Shown in pieces: positions 55,587-61,810 of a stretch of 64,000 nucleotides of DNA (within the stretch, counting starts at the first letter, position 1; every line of letters starts with the position of its first letter). The notes under the pieces are model-generated. The model was given only the letters and a program-made list of their open reading frames with translations, was not told where the DNA came from and did not search any database. This DNA comes from Sphingomonadales bacterium Ga0077559 (GTDB taxonomy: Bacteria; Pseudomonadota; Alphaproteobacteria; Sphingomonadales; Sphingomonadaceae). The stretch covers positions 1 through 64,000 of the forward strand of contig LNFK01000025.1 in assembly GCA_001464315.1 (NCBI GenBank). Direction: 5' to 3'. The position numbers and the translations under genes were made by a program.

Positions 55587-55787
55587 ATGAGCACCGAAAC
55601 CAACGCACGACTGAACGTCAATGAAAGCGCCAAAGAAAGTGAAAGCCGCCTGTGGGTTGCCGTCGCGATATCGATGTCGATGATCTTCACGAGCTATGCC
55701 GTTTCGGTATTCAACCATAAGGAAGATTACCAGGTCAATGCACACACCAACTCCCAACGGCCAATCGTTGTCAGCTATCTTGCCTGA
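55587..55787 (+). CDS. Small single-pass membrane protein, first gene of the psp operon
   Basis: A 66-residue protein, starting MSTETNARLNVNES. One membrane helix spans about residues 22-42 (LWVAVAISMSMIFTSYAVS), then a charged NHKEDYQVNAHTN tail. A purine-rich GGGAAG lies 8-10 bases before the ATG. It is the first gene after the sigma-54 promoter, so it should be induced with pspA. I recognise no family; it is not pspA, pspB, pspC, pspD or pspG as known in E. coli. A terminator-like hairpin separates it from pspA. Confidence 0.7.
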   Translation: MSTETNARLNVNESAKESESRLWVAVAISMSMIFTSYAVSVFNHKEDYQVNAHTNSQRPIVVSYLA

Positions 55788-55799
55788 CTTCGACAGCCC

Positions 55800-55851
55800 G
55801 CGACCGGGGTCCCCCAGCTCCCCCCCTAAAGCCCCGGTCGCCCCCTTTTTT
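55800..55851 (+). terminator. Terminator-like hairpin inside the psp operon
   Basis: GCGACCGGGG (55800-55809) and CCCCGGTCGC (55832-55841) form a perfect 10-bp stem. The loop is 22 bases and C-rich, and four C's separate the stem from a T-run at 55846-55851. It lies 12 bases after the 66-residue gene and 39 before pspA, so it could lower pspA expression relative to the first gene. The C spacer makes full termination less certain. Confidence 0.6.
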
Positions 55852-55890
55852 GAAGCAACGCGTAAAACAAGTTCTAACTGGAGTTACCCG

Positions 55891-56574
55891 ATGGGCATAT
55901 TTTCAAGAACCCGCGACATCATCGCCGCCAACGTCACCGACTTGCTCGACAAGAGCCAAGACCCGGCGAAGATGATCCGCATGATCATCCTCGAAATGGA
56001 GGAAACACTTGTCGAGGTTCGTGCCTCTGCCGCGCGCACCATCGCCGACCAGAAAGAACTGCGTCGCCATATCGACAAACTGAACAATCTTGAGAACGAT
56101 TGGACCGACAAGGCCCATCTCGCGCTGTCGAAGGATCGCGAAGACTTGGCCAAGGCAGCGTTGCTCGAAAAGCGCAAGGCGACCGACATGCGCGAACAGC
56201 TGACTGCAGAAATCGACGTTCTGAACGACGCATTGAAAGCATCGGAGCAGGACATCCACAAGTTGCAGAAAAAGCTGGCCGATGCCCGCAGCCGCCAGAA
56301 CGCACTGATGACCCGCCTCGAAAGTGCGGAAAATCAGGTCAAGCTGCGCACGATGTACAACGGCGACAAGGTCCGCGAAGCATTCTCACGCTTCGACGTT
56401 CTTGAACGCCGCGTCGACGAAGCCCAAGGCTATGCCGACTCGCTTGCTATCGGCAGCGACGCACCGCGCACGTTGGGTGATGAAATAGCTGCGCTCGAAT
56501 CGTTCGACGTTGTCGATGCCGAGCTTGAGGCGATGAAGAAAGCAATGAAACACGACGTAAAGAAGGAGGGCTGA
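55891..56574 (+). CDS. pspA: Phage shock protein A (PspA/IM30 family)
   Basis: A 227-residue, almost wholly coiled-coil protein of the PspA/Vipp1 (ESCRT-III-like) family. It begins MGIFSRTRDIIAANVTDLLD, with the amphipathic helix that binds stressed membrane. KSQDPAKMIRMIILEMEETL is the conserved helix 1-2 turn. PspA both restrains PspF and coats damaged inner membrane. The start at 55891 has GGAG upstream; the longer frame is unsupported. It ends 4 bases before pspB. Confidence 0.96.
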   Translation: MGIFSRTRDIIAANVTDLLDKSQDPAKMIRMIILEMEETLVEVRASAARTIADQKELRRHIDKLNNLENDWTDKAHLALSKDREDLAKAALLEKRKATDMREQLTAEIDVLNDALKASEQDIHKLQKKLADARSRQNALMTRLESAENQVKLRTMYNGDKVREAFSRFDVLERRVDEAQGYADSLAIGSDAPRTLGDEIAALESFDVVDAELEAMKKAMKHDVKKEG

Positions 56575-56578
56575 GAAT

Positions 56579-56869
56579 ATGGACGGCGAAATCATCATGG
56601 TACCGATTGTAGTCGGTATCCTCTTTCTCGGCCTTCCATGGCTAATTCTCCATCATGTCACAAAGTGGAAAACCGCTGCGACGCTAACCAATGACGACGA
56701 GCGGCTGCTGGGCGAAATGTACGAACTTGCCCGCCGCTTGGAAGATCGCATGGACACGGTCGAGCGTCTGGTCGGGACAGATAATCCGAACTTTACGCCC
56801 CGCCGCATCGACCATGAAGCCGAAGATTATACATCCGAAAATATCCGCCGCCTGGAAAGGAACCGTTGA
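56579..56869 (+). CDS. pspB: Phage shock protein B
   Basis: A 96-residue inner-membrane protein. One helix (about residues 6-24, VPIVVGILFLGLPWLILHH) is followed by the cytoplasmic PspB coil LLGEMYELARRLEDRMDTVE. The tail (ERLVGTDNPNF) keeps the family's Asn-Pro. E. coli PspB is ~74 residues; here a longer C-terminal arm follows (to EDYTSENIRRLERNR). PspB works with PspC to release PspA from PspF. A GGAGG site overlaps the end of pspA. Confidence 0.9.
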   Translation: MDGEIIMVPIVVGILFLGLPWLILHHVTKWKTAATLTNDDERLLGEMYELARRLEDRMDTVERLVGTDNPNFTPRRIDHEAEDYTSENIRRLERNR

Positions 56870-56870
56870 G

Positions 56871-57251
56871 ATGAGCAGCAAACATACGCAATTTTATCTC
56901 GATAAGCAGAATGCCAAATGGAAGGGCGTGTGCGCAGGGATTTCGGATTATACCGGTGTCGATGTTCTGTGGGTTCGTCTCGGCGCGGTCATCCTGACAC
57001 TAGCGGGTGGTTTCCCCTGGACCCTGGTCGCCTATTTCGGCGCGGCATGGTTCGCGAATAAAAAGCCGATCAGCCTCTATGTCGACAATGACGATCAGAA
57101 ATTCTGGCAAGGCGTCCGCCAGTCCCCTGCCCGTACGACCCGCGACATCCGCTCGCGCTTCCGCGAAATCGACAACCGCTTGGCCGATGTCGAACTCTAT
57201 TATGTCAGCAACAACAAACAGCTGGCCGACGAAATCGAAAGTCTGCGCTAA
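56871..57251 (+). CDS. pspC: Phage shock protein C
   Basis: A 126-residue protein with the PspC domain: FYLDKQNAKWKGVCAGISDY, then WVRLGAVILTLAGGFPWTLV and a second hydrophobic segment. The C-terminus is a coil, IDNRLADVELYYVSNNKQL followed by ADEIESLR, which matches the PspC tail known from enterobacteria. That coil also matches the small proteins encoded downstream. Start ATG 56871 lies one base after the pspB stop. Confidence 0.92.
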   Translation: MSSKHTQFYLDKQNAKWKGVCAGISDYTGVDVLWVRLGAVILTLAGGFPWTLVAYFGAAWFANKKPISLYVDNDDQKFWQGVRQSPARTTRDIRSRFREIDNRLADVELYYVSNNKQLADEIESLR

Positions 57252-57278
57252 GCGCAGCGTTTGGGAGGACCATCTAAA

Positions 57279-57437
57279 ATGTTCACATTGATCATCCTCG
57301 GTCTGATCGCCTGGTTCGGATACCGCCACTTTGCCAAAAAGAAACGCGAAGCTGACCGCCGCAACTGGAGCGTCGATTTCCGTAACACCGATATTCGGCC
57401 GATAACGCGCCGCCTGCCATGGAAGGACTTTTCATGA
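57279..57437 (+). CDS. 52-residue single-pass membrane protein in the psp operon
   Basis: A small gene: ATG 57279, TGA at 57435-57437, 52 residues. It begins MFTLIILGLIAWFGYRHFAKKKREADRR: one short membrane helix followed by a strongly basic segment. The rest has SVDFRNTDIRPITRRLPW. A strong GGGAGG site lies 9 bases upstream, and the stop overlaps the next gene's ATG. Together these support coding. No family recognised. Confidence 0.7.
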   Translation: MFTLIILGLIAWFGYRHFAKKKREADRRNWSVDFRNTDIRPITRRLPWKDFS

Positions 57438-57724
57438 ACTTCAGCGGACCATCATTCATCGTTGCAATCGTGCTGATCTGCACCGCAGGATGGATTTTCA
57501 ACAATTGGATCCGGGCGCGCCACGGCTATCCGCTGGAGAATGAGTGGGGCGGGCAGACTGCAAAGGTCGACGCCGATGCCGAACGCAAGATCATGTTGCT
57601 CAGCAGCGAGAATGAAACCCTGAACAGCAAGATCGGCCATCTAGAAGAACGCGTCATGGTTCTTGAGCGTATCGTCACCGACAAGGCGGGACGCCTGTCC
57701 GAAGAAATCGAAAAGCTGCGCTAA
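57434..57724 (+). CDS. PspB/PspC-tail-like membrane coil protein, array member 1
   Basis: A 96-residue protein, translation coupled to the preceding gene by ATGA. One N-terminal helix (about 5-24), then NNWIRARHGYPLENEWGG, then a coil to the end. The coil has HLEERVMVLERIV at about 69-81 and EIEKLR at the last residues. This resembles the PspB element LRERIxTLERIL and the PspC tail. The GYPL segment is shared with the next protein. No known family beyond the Psp coil is evident. It is the first of five tandem coil proteins and is probably under the psp sigma-54 promoter. Confidence 0.75.
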   Translation: MNFSGPSFIVAIVLICTAGWIFNNWIRARHGYPLENEWGGQTAKVDADAERKIMLLSSENETLNSKIGHLEERVMVLERIVTDKAGRLSEEIEKLR

Positions 57725-57764
57725 GGCGCCAAGTAATTTGCGCGAAAGCGCTGTGGAGGAAAAT

Positions 57765-58091
57765 ATGGACCCTGATAAGCTTGCAATGATTACCGCCATT
57801 GGCCCGATGATTGGCATTGGTATTGTCTCAATTTCGGTCGGCTGGGTGCTGACCACCTGGATGCGCATTAAAAACGGTTATCCGCTCGATGGTGCATGGG
57901 GACAGTCTGTCTATCCGAAAAACGACCAGGAAGCGGTCGAGCGCGTCAAGCTACTCAGTCAGGAAAATGCCCAGCTGCGTGCGGAGCTCGGTTCGGTGAA
58001 GGACCGTCTCGCCAATATCGAAAAGATCGTTGTCGACGACAGCCATCGCCTGACATCGGAAATCGAGGCCCTTCGAGGCCCGTCGAATTGA
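57765..58091 (+). CDS. PspB/PspC-tail-like membrane coil protein, array member 2
   Basis: A 108-residue paralogue of the previous protein. A membrane helix (about 8-31) is followed by TWMRIKNGYPLDGAWGQ, which aligns with the GYPL segment of member 1. The coil has VKDRLANIEKIVVDDSHRL and EIEALR. A GGAGG site sits 5 bases before ATG 57765; a small GCGC-GAAA-GCGC hairpin lies upstream at 57740-57751. The coil also resembles PspC's (DNRLADVE, EIESLR). The frame extends upstream into the previous gene without support. Confidence 0.75.
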   Translation: MDPDKLAMITAIGPMIGIGIVSISVGWVLTTWMRIKNGYPLDGAWGQSVYPKNDQEAVERVKLLSQENAQLRAELGSVKDRLANIEKIVVDDSHRLTSEIEALRGPSN

Positions 58092-58101
58092 GGAGCGAAA
58101 A

Positions 58102-58398
58102 ATGGATATCAACCCACTGCTCATTCCCATCCTCGGCATCAGCTGCGGCCTGCTGGCGATTTTCTCCGGCGCGATCGTTCGCCCTTGGCTCAAACTCAAA
58201 GAGCGCCAGATGGAATTGAACGCAAACAGCATCGCTGAAAAAGCCGCCCAATATGGCGCCGACAGAAGCCGGTTGGAAGAACGCGTGGCGGTGCTTGAAC
58301 GCATTATCACCGACCAAGGCTACAGCCTTGCCAAAGAAATCGAAGAATTACGCAGCCTGCCACCGCAGCAGGTCACACCGAAACCCGATCTGGTTTAA
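58102..58398 (+). CDS. PspB/PspC-tail-like membrane coil protein, array member 3
   Basis: A 98-residue protein. The membrane helix spans about 5-27 (LLIPILGISCGLLAIFSGAI). An Arg/Lys-rich junction follows, then the coil RLEERVAVLERIITDQGYSL and EIEELR. Members 1 and 3 share LEERVxVLERI exactly, but the GYPL segment of members 1 and 2 is absent. A short Pro-rich tail (LPPQQVTPKP) follows the coil. A GGAG site lies upstream, 10 bases after the preceding gene. Confidence 0.75.
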   Translation: MDINPLLIPILGISCGLLAIFSGAIVRPWLKLKERQMELNANSIAEKAAQYGADRSRLEERVAVLERIITDQGYSLAKEIEELRSLPPQQVTPKPDLV

Positions 58399-58409
58399 GG
58401 AGGAAGATT

Positions 58410-58682
58410 ATGGGTCCGTTTGAAATGGTTGTGGCGATCATCCTGATCGTCACCGTTGGCAAGATAATCTCCGCCAAGCAAAAGGCCAAGCACGGTATAA
58501 TCGAGGACGAGGATATGCTGGGTAACAAAACACAGCGCCTGATCAGCAATCGCGACACTCAGGCCATGCAGGACGAAATCCGAGTGCTCAAGGACCGTAT
58601 TCAGGTGCTCGAGCGCATCGCGACCGAAAACAACAGTGCGCACGACCTCAACCGCCAGATAGAGGAATTGCGCGGCCGCTAG
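58410..58682 (+). CDS. PspB/PspC-tail-like membrane coil protein, array member 4
   Basis: A 90-residue protein. The helix is about residues 4-19 (FEMVVAIILIVTVGKII), then KAKHGIIEDEDML, a possible relic of the RxRHGY segment in member 1. The coil has VLKDRIQVLERIATENNSA and QIEELRGR at the end. A very strong AAGGAGGAAG site precedes the ATG. It lies 11 bases after member 3. Confidence 0.75.
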   Translation: MGPFEMVVAIILIVTVGKIISAKQKAKHGIIEDEDMLGNKTQRLISNRDTQAMQDEIRVLKDRIQVLERIATENNSAHDLNRQIEELRGR

Positions 58683-58716
58683 TCGCGGCGCGTTTGGGAA
58701 CGAAAGGACGGAACCC

Positions 58717-58959
58717 ATGAATCAGGATCCCAATTTCTATATCATTATCGGTGCCTTTGCGGTGCTGTGCGTCGGGATTGTTTCGTCGCTCAGCTTGCGC
58801 GGCTGGCGCGACTGGATTGCCTTGAAGCATGCTGAACTCGATGCAGTTCGGCAAGTCAGCGATGCGCCGGTGCCCTCTGCGACATCGCGAATCGAAGTTG
58901 CCGACCTTAAAGAACGTGTGAAAAAGCTCGAAGCTATCGCGGCAGGGATTGATCTCTGA
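58717..58959 (+). CDS. PspB/PspC-tail-like membrane coil protein, array member 5
   Basis: An 80-residue protein, the shortest of the array. The membrane helix spans about 8-27, followed by RGWRDWIALKHAEL. The coil is reduced to DLKERVKKLEAIAAG at the C-terminus, without the EIExLR end found in members 1-4. AAAGGACGG lies upstream of the ATG. It is followed 26 bases later by sufE. Confidence 0.7.
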   Translation: MNQDPNFYIIIGAFAVLCVGIVSSLSLRGWRDWIALKHAELDAVRQVSDAPVPSATSRIEVADLKERVKKLEAIAAGIDL

Positions 58960-58985
58960 CCCCTGCCGCCATAAGCGCTGGCGCT

Positions 58986-59390
58986 ATGACCACGCTTGCC
59001 GACATTCAGGAAGAATATGAATTTCTCGAAGCTGATGACCGGTATCGGTTACTGATTGAGCTCGGCCGCGAATTACCCGAAATGCCGGCGGCACTGAAAA
59101 CCGATGCGACGCTAGTGCGCGGATGCTCGGCGAGTGTTTGGGTGTATCCCATCACCGCAGATAGCAAGCTCACTTTTCTTGCGGATAGCAACGCCGCAAT
59201 TACTAAAGGCATTATCGCGCTGGTGCTCAAAACGGTGGAAGACAAAGACGCTGCCGCTATTCTCGATACCGATATCGAAAATGACCTCGCGCCTTTCGAC
59301 CTTAAAAATCAGCTGAGCTCGAACAGGACTCAGGGTATTCCCAATATGATCTCGCTAATCCGCGAAACGGCGGGGCGTTACTTGGGTTAG
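58986..59390 (+). CDS. sufE: SufE-family cysteine desulfuration protein
   Basis: A 134-residue protein that accepts persulfide sulfur from SufS and passes it to the Fe-S scaffold. The active Cys is in VRGCSASVWVYP, and the N-terminus has the family's YRLLIELGRELPEM. No other suf gene is in the window, so it is either an orphan copy or acts with a distant suf operon. It follows the psp array by 26 bases and may be read with it. The stop overlaps the convergent J-domain gene by 4 bases. Confidence 0.93.
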   Translation: MTTLADIQEEYEFLEADDRYRLLIELGRELPEMPAALKTDATLVRGCSASVWVYPITADSKLTFLADSNAAITKGIIALVLKTVEDKDAAAILDTDIENDLAPFDLKNQLSSNRTQGIPNMISLIRETAGRYLG

Positions 59391-59920
59391 CCCTTCCACT
59401 CGCGCCGTTCTTCGGCAACGCGTAACACGTCGTAGGCTGCCTGCCCTGCCTGAAATGCCTTGGCTGCATCGGCGTTGCCCGGGTTGACGTCGGGATGTGT
59501 TTCCTTCGCAATTTTGCGCCAGGCTTTTTTCGCGTCGTCGAAGTTTGAATCGCTTTCGAGGCCCAATATCTCGAGCGCGTGCATTTCGTCGCGACTGCGG
59601 CTGCCATCGCCCGACCCGGCCCAGCCGTAATGCGCAGATTCCTTATAGCCCGAAAAATCGCGCTTCTCGTCGGCTTCGCGCTGCTCGGCCTCTTCCTTGG
59701 TCAGGCCTTCGAAATAGTCCCAGCCGCGATTATATTCTCCGGCATGTTCCTCGCAAAACATCCAGCGGTCGGGGCTGTTGGGAGATTTTGGCGCAGGACA
59801 GCTGCCCGCTTTGTTGCAACCATAGCGGTCGCACAGGCGAACCTGCTGTGCTTCACTGCTACTACCATAGCCGCGCCAGCGGGGAAATCCCCAGTCGTTT
59901 CTGCCCGTATTTCGCGCCAT
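59387..59920 (-). CDS. J-domain protein with N-terminal cysteine cluster
   Basis: A 177-residue DnaJ-like cochaperone that should stimulate an Hsp70. The J domain occupies about residues 113-177 with the HPD motif at 142-144 (KETHPDVNPG) and YDVLRVAEERREWKG at the end. The N-terminal half has C30, C35, C41, C56 and H59, spaced as CxxxxCxxxxxC...CxxH, possibly one metal site. No client-binding or G/F domain is present. Zinc binding is inferred from spacing alone. It is convergent with sufE, an iron-sulfur gene, which fits HscB-like roles, but it lacks HscB's own C-terminal domain. Confidence 0.85.
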   Translation of the reverse strand: MARNTGRNDWGFPRWRGYGSSSEAQQVRLCDRYGCNKAGSCPAPKSPNSPDRWMFCEEHAGEYNRGWDYFEGLTKEEAEQREADEKRDFSGYKESAHYGWAGSGDGSRSRDEMHALEILGLESDSNFDDAKKAWRKIAKETHPDVNPGNADAAKAFQAGQAAYDVLRVAEERREWKG

Positions 59921-59971
59921 GCCGCCGACTTAGCGACGGCATGGTGATTTTGCTAGGGGTCTAAACGCAAA

Positions 59972-60607
59972 TTATGCGCCGGACATCGCGCCTGCCATCA
60001 TCGCGCCTCCGAAGAAGGTCGAGAAAAGTAATCCAACGATAATGCCCGAAACGATCAGCGACAGAACGATATAGATGAGCACAATTACGACGGTAAATCC
60101 GGCGACCTTTTCCTGAGGAACGCCGAGAACCGGCTTCAGTCCGAGATAGATGAGATACACTACATAAGCGATGGCACCCAAGGAGATCAGCCCGCCCAGA
60201 ATCGGAATCCAGCCCAATAACCCTGCTACCCAAGACGGCGTTGACGCATAGGTCATCAATTTAGTCGACTGCACCATGTCCGACTTGCCGTTGAAACTCG
60301 GCGAAACCGCGTTGACGATCATCGACATCAGGTACAGCGTGATGAGCGATAGGACATATCCGATAACGGCCATCGCCGCGACCGCGCTGAAACCCATCGC
60401 CATCGCGCCGCCGCCCATGCCGCCGAAACTGGCGGCATTGATGCCAAGTGCTCCAGTAAAGATAATCCCGGCAACCAAAGGAATTGCAGCCAATATCATC
60501 GCATAGCCGGTGAAGAGACCACCTACCGTCGCAGGCTCGCCCGCAATAACATTCCATTCATCCGCAGGTTTCAGGATGATATTCTTTGCGCGATCCACAA
60601 TCGACAT
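59972..60607 (-). CDS. Yip1-family inner-membrane protein
   Basis: A 211-residue protein with about five membrane helices. The N-terminus MSIVDRAKNIILKPADEWNVI and the segment FTGYAMILAAIPLVAGIIF are typical of bacterial Yip1-domain proteins. The start ATG 60607 has a GGAGG site 8 bases upstream; the frame extends to 60796 but that part is the 3' half of rnpB. The function in bacteria is not established. The gene lies downstream of rnpB on the same strand, after a 98-base gap. Confidence 0.85.
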   Translation of the reverse strand: MSIVDRAKNIILKPADEWNVIAGEPATVGGLFTGYAMILAAIPLVAGIIFTGALGINAASFGGMGGGAMAMGFSAVAAMAVIGYVLSLITLYLMSMIVNAVSPSFNGKSDMVQSTKLMTYASTPSWVAGLLGWIPILGGLISLGAIAYVVYLIYLGLKPVLGVPQEKVAGFTVVIVLIYIVLSLIVSGIIVGLLFSTFFGGAMMAGAMSGA

Positions 60608-60705
60608 TGCCATTTTCCTCCACCGTATATGCCTATGGCCGACAGACACCATAAAGAGGACCGTTTGTAAATGTTGACGTGTTGGTAAGGCGCCCGCGAA
60701 ATAAT

Positions 60706-61077
60706 GTGCCAGAGGGTCTGTAAGCCGGGTTCTGTCCACCGCCAGAAGGCGGATGTGCGACCATTCATCTAGGCGGAACATTGCTGCGCCGCTCATGCAA
60801 CCAACCCGGGCGACTGGCAGGAGGATGCCATATGCCGCCCCTATTCGGTTTTGCTCCCGGTGGGGTTTGCCATGCCATTGCTGTTACCAGCAACGCGGTG
60901 CGCTCTTACCGCACCGTTTCGACCTTACCGTATCGAAATACGGAGGTATGATTTCTGTGGCACTTTCCCTTGAGTCGCCTCAGCCGGACATTATCCGGCA
61001 CCGTTCCTCGCTGGAGCCCGGACTTTCCTCCCCCAAGCAGTTACCCGCTTGGCGGCGGTCGCCCAACCCTCTGGCAC
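60706..61077 (-). ncRNA. rnpB: RNase P RNA (type A)
   Basis: The minus strand starts GTGCCAGAGGGT and ends ACCCTCTGGCAC, the two halves of helix P1, 12 bp long. Inside are the invariant GAGGAAAGTCCGGGCTCC core near the 5' end, AGGGAAAGTGCCACAGAAA in the middle, GGTAAGAGCGCACC, and ACAGAACCCGGCTTACAG near the 3' end. Total length of about 372 bases is normal for the type A ribozyme that matures tRNA 5' ends. The edges are set by P1 and may be a few bases off. The start lies only 3 bases from the ampD stop, so its promoter must be inside ampD. Confidence 0.96.
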
Positions 61078-61080
61078 TCA

Positions 61081-61773
61081 TTAGATAGCAGGTCCGCCGT
61101 CAACCTCCAAGAGCAATGCGAGCAATATGGCGCGGCATTCACCGTCGATGATTCCATCGATATTTTTAGGCCGAAAGCGCCGCTGGAATGCAACGACCGC
61201 CGCAGGCCCGTCGGATATGCCATATCCATAACGCTCAAGCGCTAGGAGGAAGGCCGCATCGGGCCATTCGGGGTCGACGAGATTATCCTTTGGTCGCGGC
61301 ACAGCCAGTCCCAATTTCGCCAGACGCTCCCAGTCGAACAACTCGCCGGGATCCTCCTTTCGCGCTGGCGCGACATCGCTGTGCCCGACAACATTGCGCG
61401 GGTCTATGCTGTAGGTGCGCACCAATTCGGCAACCAAACGGGTTACCGTGTCCATTTGCGCTTCAGGGAAAGGCCGATAGCCGAATTCATGCCCCGGATT
61501 GACGATCTCGACCCCGATACTTGCACTGTTGCAATCAGTCACGCCGCGCCAGTAAGAAAGCCCTGCATGCTGCGCCCGCTGCTCTTCGCGGACCATGTGC
61601 ACCAACTGCCCATCTTCATCGACGACATAATGTGCAGAAACTTTTGATGCGGGATTGGCGAGCCAGTCGATGGCCGCTGCACCCGACTGCATGCCGGTAT
61701 AATGCAGCACGAGCATCGAAACCGGCAATGTGCGCTCGCCGAAATTGGGTGATGGTGTCCAGATCATCGTCAT
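61081..61773 (-). CDS. ampD: AmpD/AmiD-type N-acetylmuramoyl-L-alanine amidase with peptidoglycan-binding domain
   Basis: About 230 residues. The zinc amidase domain has LVLHYTG (first His ligand), SAHYVVDEDGQLV, and GHSDVAPARKEDPGELFDW (second His and Asp region). A C-terminal peptidoglycan-binding-1 domain (VVAFQRRFRPKNIDGIID) follows. The lack of a signal peptide fits a cytoplasmic AmpD-type enzyme that cleaves anhydromuropeptides, freeing sugars for the AmgK/MurU route. The PG-binding domain is more like AmiD. The start could also be GTG 61779 or ATG 61767. The 37 bases before it reach the end of cheR. Confidence 0.87.
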   Translation of the reverse strand: MTMIWTPSPNFGERTLPVSMLVLHYTGMQSGAAAIDWLANPASKVSAHYVVDEDGQLVHMVREEQRAQHAGLSYWRGVTDCNSASIGVEIVNPGHEFGYRPFPEAQMDTVTRLVAELVRTYSIDPRNVVGHSDVAPARKEDPGELFDWERLAKLGLAVPRPKDNLVDPEWPDAAFLLALERYGYGISDGPAAVVAFQRRFRPKNIDGIIDGECRAILLALLLEVDGGPAI

Positions 61774-61810
61774 TGCCACTGCATAGAGGCAAGCACAGTG
61801 TACCGCAATA

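Noticed and set aside
60608-60796. Upstream extension of the Yip1 gene to a 274-residue protein
   Set aside because: The added part is the 3' half of rnpB; a strong GGAGG site supports the ATG at 60607.
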